64,000 nt of DNA. It comes from Zarea fungicola (lineage: Eukaryota; Ascomycota; Sordariomycetes; Hypocreales; Cordycipitaceae). The translations under genes and the position numbers were made by a program. The notes under the pieces are model-generated. The model saw only the letters and a program-made list of their open reading frames with translations, ran no database searches and was not told the DNA's origin. The stretch's first letter is position 1. The number at the start of each line of letters is the position of its first letter. Below, piece by piece: positions 21,872-32,194 of the stretch. The stretch lies in contig FWCC01000296.1 of assembly GCA_900169235.1 (NCBI GenBank), forward strand, positions 62,001 to 126,000. Direction: 5' to 3'.

Positions 21872-22997
21872 TTTTCAAACCAACGGTTTTGAGCAAAATC
21901 TTGAATGAATATTTCCAATTGTTTTAAAAGTCGGCTACTCCAATATTCAACTTTATTTTAATAATGTCTATATAACTTTTATACCACGTATTTTCCTACT
22001 ACGAACTATTGCTGCACAACTTTTCTTCTTCTTTTTATTTTATTTTCTTTTCATGATTTAAAACTAGTAAGGCTAGGAGACAATGCTGATATAAGCGGCA
22101 TTCAACTCTTCATCCAACAAAATATACAGCAATGGGCTACACTCATAGATATTCATTAACAAGTTTTGCCAAGCACAGTCGTGATATAGTGTGACCAAGG
22201 CTTCGATTGGGCCGTGACCAGATATGTACCGGTCACGTAGTCGGTGCTTGTCACTTTCCATAATTGGTAGAATGCGACACATTCAGCCGTGCACCTATCG
22301 CAAAGCTGGCATTTTATACGTTGGTAGTTTGAAGTTGCCGGCCCGAAACATGTACCGCGACCGCCACAACGGGGGGGGGGAAGAACGACAGTTGTCAAAA
22401 GGCAGACTAGGAGCCACTTATACAACGCAAGCCATTATGTCGATTTGGTGGGAAGAAGACAAGTACTAAATGGAGGAGGGGGCAGTGCTGTCATGCGACC
22501 ACTCAGCCTTGCCTCCGATGTTTAGCTGAGGAGGCCCCAGGCCCGAGCCAGCCCGCCGCGAAGACGCCGACATCCCAGCGAGCCCTTATGCCATAAAAGG
22601 GTTGCAGGCGTTTCAAGCCTCTGCACACCGATGGTTTACGGGAGGGAACTACCGTGCTACCATCTTTCAGCCTCACGGAGCGGCGGCGGTGGCTGCGCGG
22701 TGATTGTCGCAGTTTATTGATTTTTCCCAGTGGGGAGCCTCATTGCGGCTTGAAGCGTGGCCGCCTCAATTCTTAGCTTGAAAGCAACTCTCTTGTGAGA
22801 GGGAACGAGGGGATTAAATGAAAAAGACGGCGCGCCCAACTATCTTGCCATTGCTGTAGTTTTTGAAACAGCTAGATTTTTTCTACTTCTCAAGATACAC
22901 TGTTTGTACTGCAGTAGCTGCTTCCCTCATTTACATAGTCGTGAAGCTCGCGTATATAACAAGACTAATAGACACGCCAAAACCGACACGCCAAAAC
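21872..22997. other. Intergenic region with a G10 run
   Basis: 1.1 kb between two tandem genes. AT-rich 3' flank to about 22080, then mixed sequence with a run of ten G at 22371-22380 and a purine-rich patch near 22460-22490. An open frame in phase with the next gene begins at a TTG at 22863, but it lacks an ATG and is not counted as coding. Confidence 0.5.
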
Positions 22998-23804
22998 ATG
23001 GCCGAAGTTGTCCACATTGTTGACGGCTTCAGCCTTACGAACCGATGGCTCCTTTACACGAGTTTCATGCTCGCGCCCGCCCAGTTCGTCGGCGGCATCC
23101 GCAACAACTGCCCGTCCAACATTGGCTTCCTGGCCTACAACTGGTACACGCAGATCCAGTGGTATTATGCCTGCCAGGGCAAGCAGCTGCATGCGCTGTC
23201 CCTCCTCCCCGTGCACTTCAACTTCATCTACGCCCTCAGCTACCTTGGCGGCATCACGTCGGGCAACATCGTCATGGGCACCATCCTCGGCCTCGGCACC
23301 GCGGGCGTCATGATCCTCAACACGACGGCCGCGTGGGTGGCCTGGGCGACGAACCAGCCCGAAGGGTTCGGCGTGTACGAGTTCTTCTTCTTCGGCTGGC
23401 GCAAGCTCAGCCCCGGCTGGCACAAGTTCATCCTTGTGTGGATGATCAGCGACTCCCTCACGGCCTTTATGTGCATCGTCATTGCGGTTAGCGTCGCCGT
23501 CTACATTGCGCTGCTCCGGGAGGAGGACATCCCGGACATGGTGGACGAGATCCCGTGGATGTCCAACTCGGCGCAGCTGCAGGCCGTGCGGTACCCAGCC
23601 ATCATCGTCGGCGCGGCCATCATGCTGGTGCTTGGCTGGCCGGTGATTATGTGGACCGAGCTCATCGTGGCGCGTAACCATATTCACTCGGACACGGACA
23701 TGATTGCGGTGTGGTTGTTCGTTGCCCAGGTCGTAGCCATGGTTGTGCCGAGTTGTGGAACGACTTTCAGCTGCTTTCAGTGGGCGGCGCGTCGCGAGAA
23801 GTAG
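22998..23804 (+). CDS. Multi-pass membrane protein of unknown function
   Basis: Single-exon 268-residue protein starting at the first in-frame ATG (22998, context AAAACATGG), although the frame is open from a TTG at 22863. I do not recognise the family. About six hydrophobic segments are visible, including WLLYTSFMLAPAQFV near residue 15, LSLLPVHFNFIYALSYLGGI near 65, a long one around GTILGLGTAGVMILNTTAAW (95-120), FILVWMISDSLTAFMCIVI (about 145-165), and two near the C-terminus. Loops contain an FFFFGWRKLSPGWHKF segment and an acidic EEDIPDMVDEIPW loop. Codon use is GC-rich with C-ending codons, suggesting a real and well-expressed gene. No signal peptide or catalytic motif is seen. Confidence 0.7.
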   Translation: MAEVVHIVDGFSLTNRWLLYTSFMLAPAQFVGGIRNNCPSNIGFLAYNWYTQIQWYYACQGKQLHALSLLPVHFNFIYALSYLGGITSGNIVMGTILGLGTAGVMILNTTAAWVAWATNQPEGFGVYEFFFFGWRKLSPGWHKFILVWMISDSLTAFMCIVIAVSVAVYIALLREEDIPDMVDEIPWMSNSAQLQAVRYPAIIVGAAIMLVLGWPVIMWTELIVARNHIHSDTDMIAVWLFVAQVVAMVVPSCGTTFSCFQWAARREK

Positions 23805-24725
23805 GCGATATATTGGATGAGACTGGCTAGAGGCATGCTTGGACTGTCTTGATTGCTAGCAGCGAGCAGCACGGGTGACATGATAGTGATATGGAAGCTG
23901 GCGCACGTGATTTACTACGCGATGGTGGCACATGGTACTTTGCATGGTAGTAGCCTCCAGTGCGAGCTACGACGTAAACAAATCAATTGAAAAGCGAAAT
24001 GGGAACAAAAACTAAGAATAACCGTGTTTAAAAGACAGGAGATAATAAAAGAATGTATTTTCCAGGGTTGGGAACAGCCGAATGCAGGCTAATGCAGACT
24101 TTTTGTTTCTTGTGAGTAAGGGGAGCGAGCATTGTCACATGCGTAAGATGCTCCAGTGCTGAAACTTGGCGATTCAAAGCCGCATAAAGAAACCCAGATC
24201 CTGAAAACAAAGCAGAAAATTACAGCAGAGATTCAATTGGCATGTATATGGGGTTCAGCAATGGAGAAGCAATTTGCCAGGCACCATCGGCTGAGATGGC
24301 ACTGGGCTATAATATAGCTCTTCAATCTACTAGTTGGAGAAAATGATTATCCAAGTTATGTAGATGCAAAATGCTAATTCATCATCATCATTTTTATTAT
24401 TCTTATATAAAAGAAAAAGAAAACCAATTCCTGACAGCTCTTCAACAGCCGGGACTGGTCGGCTGTTCAAGCTTGTTCAGTTCCCACTGCTTACCATTAC
24501 CTGGCCCTGATTGGTCAGACGTCCCGGAAGACCAGGCAAAGCCTAAGCCGCGGTTTTCTCTCACCAAAATTACTCCATAATTCTTCCCGTCACGAACTTG
24601 GGACTATCTCCTCGACCCGACCACACGTGCAACTTACATCGCCTGCCGATACATCTCCCCTCTACCATCCGCTTCCTCATCCATCGGTAGCGTATGCAGC
24701 TGGTCATTGATATCTGCGCACAATA
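23805..24725. other. Upstream region of the succinate dehydrogenase gene
   Basis: 0.9 kb of 3' flank and promoter. It contains a palindromic CACGTG at 24624-24629, 97 nt before the SDH1 ATG, and an ATC/ATT-rich stretch near 24378-24400. No gene is seen. Confidence 0.5.
24624..24629. promoter_or_regulatory. Candidate CACGTG (E-box) in the SDH1 promoter
   Basis: Perfect CACGTG palindrome 97 nt upstream of the SDH1 start codon. In fungi this is the core site of bHLH factors. It could also lie in the 5' untranslated region; the role is only a suggestion. Confidence 0.3.
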
Positions 24726-27148
24726 ATGGCTTCACTATTGAGGAGACTGGCTTCGAGGCCTGCTACGGTGCGTCCTCCTCCCTACCTCTCCCGCTTTAAC
24801 CTCGGCTAGGTGGTTTGACCATCATTGAGCGCACAACGCTGCTTCTAGCGATTGCAGTCCGTCGCGCTGCCAATTGCGTGCTGCGAACATTAATTCCTTT
24901 CAATCCATTGGCCGCTTTTACCGACGTGCGAATGTGCCATTTGCTGACTTGATTCTGATGCTTAGTTCTCGGCCACACAAGCCAGAGCTTTTTCCACCAC
25001 ACGACCTGTCGGTGAGTAGCTAGCTATGCTGAGATGGCATTCCTGACGAACCACGCCCAATCATTATACTGACGTCGCAATCTATAGCTCGCGTCATCGC
25101 CAACGGTCCTCTGCGCGCCAAGGAGGCTTCTCCCTTCGTCAGCAACAAGTACCCCGTCATCGTGCGTGCAGCCTACCTTTGTCAAAATTTCCACTACAAT
25201 GGTTGCATAGATTAACTTTGCCCTGCAAATAGGACCACGAATACGATGCCATTGTCGTTGGTGCCGGTGGTGCCGGTCTCCGTGCTGCCTTTGGTCTTGC
25301 CGAGGCCGGTTTCAATACGGCCTGCATCTCCAAGCTTTTTCCCACTCGAAGCCACACTGTCGCCGCTCAGGGTGGCATCAATGCCGCCCTCGGCAACATG
25401 CACGAGGACGACTGGAGATGGCACATGTACGACACTGTCAAGGGCTCCGACTGGCTCGGTGACCAGGATGCCATTCACTACATGACCCGTGAGGCTCCCG
25501 CCTCCATTATCGAGCTCGAGCACTACGGCTGCCCCTTCTCTCGTACCGAGGAAGGCAAGATGTGAGTATTGGATGCACTCCAACCCTCTGACAGATCTCT
25601 GAGCGGCCCTAACCAACCTATCAATTCAGCTACCAGCGAGCTTTCGGTGGCCAGTCCCAAAAGTACGGCAAGGGTGGCCAGGCCTACCGATGCTGCGCTG
25701 CCGCCGATCGTACCGGTCACGCCCTTCTGCACACCCTCTACGGCCAGTCTCTTGCTCACAACACCAACTACTTCATCGAATATTTTGCTCTCGATTTGAT
25801 TATGCAGGATGGCGAATGCCGCGGTGTGCTCGCCTACAACCAGGAGGACGGAACTCTCCACCGCTTCCTTGCTAACAACACTGTCCTTGCAACTGGTGGA
25901 TATGGACGTGCCTACTTCAGCTGCACTTCTGCTCACACTTGCACTGGTGATGGCATGGCCATGGCTGCTCGCGCTGGTCTTCCCAACCAGGATCTTGAGT
26001 TCGTTCAGTTCCACCCTACCGGTATTTACGGTGCCGGCTGCCTGATCACTGAGGGTGCTCGTGGTGAAGGTGGTTACCTCCTCAACTCCGAGGGTGAGCG
26101 TTTTATGGAACGTTACGCTCCTACTGCCAAGGATCTTGCTTCTCGTGATGTCGTTTCTCGCTCCATGACCATGGAGATCCGTGATGGTCGTGGTGTCGGC
26201 GCTGAGAAGGACCACATCTATCTGCAGCTCAGCCACCTTCCCGCTGAGATTCTTGCCGAGCGTCTCCCTGGTATCTCGGAGACTGCTGGTATCTTTGCTG
26301 GTGTCGATGTTCGCAAGCAGCCCATCCCTGTTCTCCCTACTGTCCACTACAACATGGGTGGTATCCCTACTCGCTACACTGGTGAGGTCATTACCGTCGA
26401 CGAGGCTGGCAATGACAAGGTTGTTCCTGGTCTCTTCGCCTGTGGTGAGGCCGCCTCCGTGTCTGTCCACGGTGCAAACCGACTTGGTGCCAACTCGCTC
26501 CTGGACCTTGTTGTCTTTGGTCGCGCTGTCTCGCACACCATCCGCGACAACTTCAAGCCCGGCGACAAGCTCAAGCCCCTTGCTGCTGACGCTGGCGCTG
26601 AGCACATTGAAGTCCTCGACCAGGTTCGCAACTCTGACGGCCCCAAGTCTTCTGCTGAGATTCGTCTTGCCATGCAGAAGGCTATGCAGACTGATGTCTC
26701 CGTCTTCCGTACCCAGGAGAGCTTGGACGAGGGTGTCCGCAAGATGAAGGAGATTGATGCCACTTTTAAGGATGTTGGTATCAAGGACCGCAGCATGATC
26801 TGGAACTCTGATCTGGTTGAGACTCTTGAGCTCCGCAATCTGCTCACTTGCGCGTACGTGTTTCTCTCCTCACTTCTAGCCCCACAAACCCAATCAAATG
26901 AAATTTGACTGACATGAACTTTTTTTAGTACCCAAACCGCCACTGCCGCCGCTGCCCGCAAGGAGTCTCGTGGTGCCCATGCCCGCGAGGACTACCCCGA
27001 ACGTGACGACAAGGAATGGATGAAGCACACGCTCTCCTTCCAGAAGACCCCCCACGGCAAGGTCGACCTGTCTTACCGTGGCGTCATCTCCACGACGCTG
27101 GATGAGGCGGAGTGCAAGCCCGTTCCTCCTTTCAAGCGTGTATACTAA
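24726..27148 (+). CDS. SDH1: Succinate dehydrogenase flavoprotein subunit, mitochondrial
   Basis: 644-residue FAD subunit of respiratory complex II, oxidising succinate to fumarate at the mitochondrial inner membrane. Six exons: 24726-24767, 24966-25011, 25088-25161, 25233-25561, 25630-26853 and 26929-27148. The small 5' exons encode a mitochondrial presequence ([11 protein letters not shown], then [10 protein letters not shown], about 29 residues) rich in Arg and Ser with no acidic residue. The FAD dinucleotide fold GAGGAG is at 64-69; the covalent-FAD histidine is His95 in [24 protein letters not shown] and the active-site segment [19 protein letters not shown] are present. The C-terminus has the family's HTLSFQ and VDLSYR segments and ends PFKRVY. 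Every junction restores the reading frame. The length is normal for fungal Sdh1. Confidence 0.97.
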
Positions 27149-28331
27149 ACAAAAAGAAGCTGAGAAAAGGAAAACAAGTATATCTGTCAGCGTCAGGTTC
27201 AGAACCCGGGCTTGAAACAGTTGAGCTGTGGCGGTTGCCCACGCCCTTTTCCCTGGTATTTCACTTGCTGTAGTTATAGTCTGATTAGACGGAGTTATTA
27301 CCTCTTATGCGTTTTTTAGGCTCCCAATGGATTTTTACTTTGTTCTTAGATGATTCTGCGTATCTTTACGGCCTATAATGCGTGCTTGCATAGGTTAACT
27401 TTGTCATTTTGTAGACTTGGGTTGCATTCGACAGGGACGGGAGCCGTCCTTCATCACGCTGAGTAGCTCGACGAATCGCTTGGGGCACCGCATCTTGTTG
27501 CATGGTGCAATATTCTGACTGACGGCTTTCGTCTTCGTCTCATTTTTTCTGTCAACACTGTGCAGACTTGTTGCTCAATACTTGTGCGTTATACCCTGGA
27601 GAATCTATTGACTAGCGGCCTTGTAATACTTTCCATGCGATGGGCTTACTTTCACCTCCCAGAAGCAAGAGGTCGTACATATGAGGAGCTTGATATTTGC
27701 TTGCTGAAAAGAATCTTTCGGTCAGAGACTTTTCGGCAGTGGAGATCCACCGGGATGGAGGTAATACTACTTGCTGTTAACCTGATAATACTAGTGGGTT
27801 ATAATTTCGAGAGCTTTATTTCTTCAGATACGAGATAAGTTAGATGCACCGTGGTCGAGCTAGGCTCATTCATCATTGTGAGATGTATATGTGCTTCGAC
27901 AGCGGTGGTGACTGGGATATGGCCTACTACCCAATTTGAATCTCTTTTTGAGATTCCAGCTTTTAGGCAAGGCTCACTTTCCTACGTGTGGCGTCGCACT
28001 CAACTATTCGCCCTCATTTACTCCACGGCCTATGTGCAGCAAATTGTGGCGTTTAGCCTGCCGCACCCCGATTTGGACAAAGTCGTACGCCGCATCCTCT
28101 GCCAACGCATGGCGCTTTTAGTTCAGCCTGAATTGTAGTGTTGTGGAAGTGATGTTTCGGTACCAAGCACAATGCATTGTTCATTGTTCCGAAACCACTT
28201 GACTTAGCACATGGTGGCCTGTATTTAAGCTGACTAGCTCTCTCGCCTTTACGAATTGCGTACTCAACACTGCAGTCTTCATACATCAAGATGGAAGAGA
28301 CGTTGTATACTTCACTTCCTCGATTCTCAAC
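27149..28331. other. Intergenic region holding gene debris
   Basis: 1.2 kb between SDH1 and the oxidoreductase gene. The first 350 bp look like SDH1 3' flank. From about 27620 to 27760 there is a recognisable scrap of a sugar transporter (listed separately). The remaining 500 bp carry an unrecognised open stretch (27851-28138) and the promoter of the next gene. Confidence 0.55.
27620..27760 (+). pseudogene. C-terminal remnant of an MFS sugar transporter
   Basis: The translated stretch includes WAYFHLPEARGRTYEELDI followed by a charged tail ending FRQW. This matches the end of fungal MFS hexose or alpha-glucoside transporters, where a last membrane helix is followed by a WAYF-x-LPE-x-x-GRTYEELD signature and a cytoplasmic tail. 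Only about 45 residues are recognisable. No upstream membrane helices, start codon or splice pattern support a complete gene, and the frame continues past the normal end. It is therefore a decayed fragment. Its position just before the frameshifted Gfo/Idh/MocA gene suggests a former sugar-uptake and oxidation pair. Confidence 0.55.
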
Positions 28332-29662
28332 ATGTCTACCTCCCCGGTCAAGCGCTATGTTGTTGTAGGTATGGGCGCACATTCTGCCTTTTCTATCTCA
28401 AAAATATCAAAGATGTAGCCAAGGTTGTCGGAATTTGTGACACCAACCAGACGCACGAGAACACCGCCAACGACCACATGGCCGAATTCGGCGGTGAGAA
28501 GTTGCCTGTCTACAAGGCGGAAGATTTCGACAAAATGGTGCAGGAGCTCAAAGCTGACATTGTCATTGTGACGACCATTGACTGTGTGCACCACCAGTAC
28601 TGCATCCGGGCCATGAAACTCGGCTGCGAGGCCATCGCGGAGAAGCCAATGACGATTGATGAGGTCAAACTGCAGCAGATGATTGATGCTGAGAAGAGGA
28701 CGGGCAAGCAGATCCGCGTGCTCTTCAACTACCACTACGCGCCGCACCACACCAAGATGCGCGAACTCATCGCTTCGGGTGTAATTGGTGAGATTGCGAC
28801 GGTGCACATGGACTGGATCCTCGACTGTGCGCACGGGTCTGATATTATGCGCCGCTGGTACCGCAACAAATCGAGCAGCGGCGGCATTCATATGTATAAA
28901 TCCATCCATCACTATGACCTCGTGCATTTCTGGCTGGATACGGAGCCAGAACTGGTTTATTGTATCGGCGGGCTCAAGTCTTACGGCAAAGAGAATGCGG
29001 AGCGCGGGGAGAGAACAAATCTCGGCGAGCAATATCTGAATAATGAAGCGGCCAAGAATGAGCCGTTCACTGTTCATATTAATCAACGTGCGCGGCTCAA
29101 GAAACTGTATCTGGAGGCAGAGCATGAGGATGGCTACATTCACGATCGAAATTGCTTTGCGGAGGGTATCACAATTGAAAACAACCTGTCCATGATTATC
29201 AAGTATTCAAACGGTGATGTCATGAGGTACAACACATGTGCGTATGCGCCGTGGGAAGCTTATCGCTGCGTTTTCAACGGCAGCAAGGGCCGCATTGAGG
29301 TGAATCTTGTGGAGAGGGTCTACCCTGCAGGTGGTGAGCCCGTCACTGGCTACAACTTGACCGAATTGGAGAGGAATTACATCCAGGATGGTGTGGAGAA
29401 GATCTCAATTGTAGTGTATTCCTTGTTCGAGGAGCCATACATCGTGAATGCTGAAAAAGGTCGCGGTGGTCACGGTGTTGGTGACCCTGTGCTCCGTGAT
29501 GATCTTCTGGTTGGTACAAAGACTGATGAGTTCCAACGAGCCGCGTTTATTCGGGATGGAGGTAATGCGGTGTTGATTGGTGTCGGGCCAATAGGTCAAT
29601 GGAAACTGGGACTATCTGTCAAGATTCAAGAAGTGGTCAAGTGGTGGACCAGAGTGCCGTGA
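28332..29662 (+). pseudogene. Gfo/Idh/MocA-type NAD(P)-dependent oxidoreductase with an N-terminal frameshift
   Basis: About 440 residues of a Gfo/Idh/MocA oxidoreductase, a group acting on sugars, inositols and their derivatives. The ATG at 28332 begins MSTSPVKRYVVVG, the first strand of the Rossmann fold, but that frame ends at TAG 28416-28418. The rest of the protein (from about 28373: GRTFCLFYLKN, then KDVAKVVGICDTNQTH) is in another frame. Loss of one base at about 28373, inside the GxG loop, explains both pieces. Downstream everything is intact: the EKP motif (AEKPMTIDE), the catalytic-domain segment GGIHMYKSIHHYDLVHFW with its histidines, GGHGVGDPVLRDDL, and a normal C-terminus. A 49-nt GTATGG...TAG intron would also restore a frame but would delete the nucleotide-binding loop. 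Recent pseudogene or sequencing error are both possible. Confidence 0.75.
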
Positions 29663-30503
29663 ATATTGGATGTAGAGGTAGGTGTTTGGGTTGAATATTT
29701 AGGGCTGGGCAGTATGTATATCAATTTACATGAATTTCTGGTATTCAATAACAAGTTATTGTTAGTGGAATAGGCATCGAAGCCGGCAAATGGCCACTTT
29801 GCTTTTGGGCAAGAGAATTGAAAACGAGCCATCACTATACCACTATCACCATCTATTTTAGTACAGAAAGAAAATAAGACCACTGTAATAGCCATGTACA
29901 CGAAACGAAAATGTTTTGCGGTCTGCACTAGTGCAAGAGCCTTCCTGGCAATTGGTGACTGCGGCGAGTTGAAGGTCTAAAGGTAAGATGTATGATTAAA
30001 GATCTAAGTTAGCTTTCCTAGGGAGACGTTCCCTTTATATAGTTCTAGCCAACCGTGAATAGGATTCATAGTTATTCTCTTTCTATTTACTCTATTTATG
30101 CTCTCTAGGGTAGCGACATGTCCATCAACACGGCGCAGGGTAGCGGCCTACCAAGCCTAACTTCAATCAGCGATTGGCTTTGATGTAGAATATGCTCTAG
30201 CCAAAGAACTAATCAGTTTTCGACTCAATTCGAGCCAGGTTCAATATATAGGCAAAAAATCCTCCTTTTTATTTCTTTTGGTATTCATCGTTCAGTTGGC
30301 GGCCTTGTCTGGGCATTACTTGGTGATAGTGGGTACGTGGCTATCAAGTCGGCTTTGCAACATCAATAACCTCACTCCTCTGCCTTGACCCCCCATCATA
30401 CACGTTCTGTTTAGAAACATTTGCGACAAAACCAGACCAAGATCATTATACGGGATAACTATTTGTCATATCCAACAAGAAACCTAGAGGCCTGAATTCT
30501 ATC
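29663..30503. other. Intergenic region with a TA-rich patch
   Basis: 0.84 kb upstream of the Nudix gene. A stretch around 29970-30130 is rich in TA dinucleotides and looks unlike its neighbours, possibly a decayed repeat. The last 150 bp are probably promoter and leader. No gene is seen. Confidence 0.45.
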
Positions 30504-31602
30504 ATGGCTGACTGCGAGGCCGGAAACACCCCGCTTCCGTCACTTTTGGATCTCATAGCCAAAGTCGACAAGCAAGTCTGCATCCTATCTCAGGCTTTTC
30601 AAGACCAAACGCTAACATGAATGAACGCCGTACAGCCTTCCTCTCGACTTTGGCTCCCAAAGTAGTCCGTACTACAAGTTTCTTCTCTGTAACGACCCCC
30701 GTCCACACGGCTTCATCCACCCCAGCACCGTCGAGTGCCTCCCCTGGCCTGCCTCGTCCCCCTTCACCATCAACCACAGCAAGTCTGATCCCAGCGTCAC
30801 CCTCTCCGCGCCCACCGCTGCGCTAGCCAATTCCGCCCTCCAAGATGCCGTCGACGCCGCCATCAGCAGCGGCCGCTTCCCCACCCTCAACGGCCTGCAC
30901 AGCGAGCACTTCATCATCCCCGGCGTGGCGCATGACACGTACCCGGACATGAACCAGGCTGGCCCGCTCAAGATTGAGCGCTTTGCCGCGACTCTATTTG
31001 GTATCAACACCCGCGGCGCCCACATGACGGCCTACGTGCGCGATCTGCAGACGGGAGCCATCTCGGGGATATGGGTCGCGCGCCGGCATCGGTCCCTGTT
31101 TACGTATCCGGGCATGCTGGATAGCACCGTCGCGGGAGGCGTCAAGGCGGGCGACTCACCGCTCGACTGCATACTAGCCGAGTCGGATGAGGAGGCCCGC
31201 CTCTCGCGCCATGTCGTGTCCCCGCGTGTACAGCACGCCGGCGTTGTTACGATCGCCAACAGGAACCCCCGCACGGAGCTGATTCACGGCGAGATCTTGT
31301 ACGTTTACGACATGGATCTTTCGCCACCGGCTGTCGGTGCCGGTGCTGGTGGCCCGTCGGAGCTTATTCCTGTGCCGGGAGATGACGGCGAGGTCGAGGA
31401 GTTCCTCCTGATGGATTGGCAAGAAGTGGTACGGCACATGAGAGCAGGCGATTTTAAACCCAATGTCTGCACTATCATGATTGACTTTTTCATCCGCCAC
31501 GGCCTAATCACACCTGAGAACGAGGAACGATATGTTGAAATATGCAACAGACTGCGAAGAAAGTTGCCCATGTCGACGAATGGCTGGGAGGGCTTCATTT
31601 AG
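30504..31602 (+). CDS. Nudix hydrolase with N-terminal DUF4743 domain
   Basis: 344-residue Nudix-family protein of the fungal type with an N-terminal DUF4743 domain (thiamin-pyrophosphokinase-associated, related to yeast YJR142W). Exon 1 is 30504-30571 and exon 2 is 30636-31602. The 64-nt intron begins with GCAAGT instead of GT, has a GCTAAC branch site and ends TACAG; only this splice gives the family sequence VDNLPLDFG followed by YYKFLLCNDPRPHGF. Residues 23-130 form the DUF4743 part. The Nudix box begins at GGVKAGD (190-196): the core ESDEEA keeps the metal-binding glutamates, but the box's first Glu is Asp196, the Arg of REU is Ala204 and the late Gly is Arg211. The substrate is unknown; a damaged thiamin diphosphate has been proposed for relatives. 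It is convergent with the BET gene. Confidence 0.85.
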
Positions 31603-32194
31603 AGGTATTTAAATATATCATAGAAATTTTGGTACATGCATCACAGTCGCATATTCTGGATTTTCAAAGGCAAAAAAATAAAAAATAAAAGGTACATGTG
31701 GTATCTTGATGACGTTAAAAATGCATCGATTCAGTCCAACCAACCTCGATAAATCATTGCAACGGCAATGAATTAAGCGTTCTTGCTCCTATAAATCACA
31801 CTCGCTCCACTACTCGTTTCAATCCAAATCCAAATCAAACGTGACAAGATGCCAAAACTCCAGTGCGCCTTTGTTGAGGCAGAAATTTGCCTCCCCTGGC
31901 TTCTTTGAAGCAAAATATCCCTCGCGGAATGCGTACGGCGCCTGAGCAACGTCCTTTCTAGAGCCTTCCCGTTTATAGGTCTTTTAGAAAAAAAAAACCT
32001 CGTGGCCTCGCTTTTCTTCGTGACTACCAGCCAAGAAGAAAAAGTTTCATGGCGCTGGCCAGACTGGCCAGACTAGCAGATGAATTCTGCCAAAACTTTC
32101 TCCCTCAGAGCTCGCGTGTAAATCCCATTCCTCATAACGTAAATTCTTATTCGTACACCGTGAATGCTGACGCGTTCAGCAGTTAAATTGAAAA
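31603..32194. other. Convergent intergenic region
   Basis: About 590 bp between convergent stop codons of the Nudix and BET genes. AT-rich with A-tracts near 31670-31690 and 31988-32000. No gene or distinctive repeat is seen. Confidence 0.55.

Noticed and set aside
27851..28138. 95-codon frame between the transporter remnant and the oxidoreductase
   Set aside because: No recognisable similarity, no splice logic, and it runs into the oxidoreductase promoter.
28369..28418. 49-nt GTATGG...TAG intron in the oxidoreductase
   Set aside because: It would restore a frame but remove the glycine loop and the KDV segment that are conserved in the family, so a one-base frameshift fits better.
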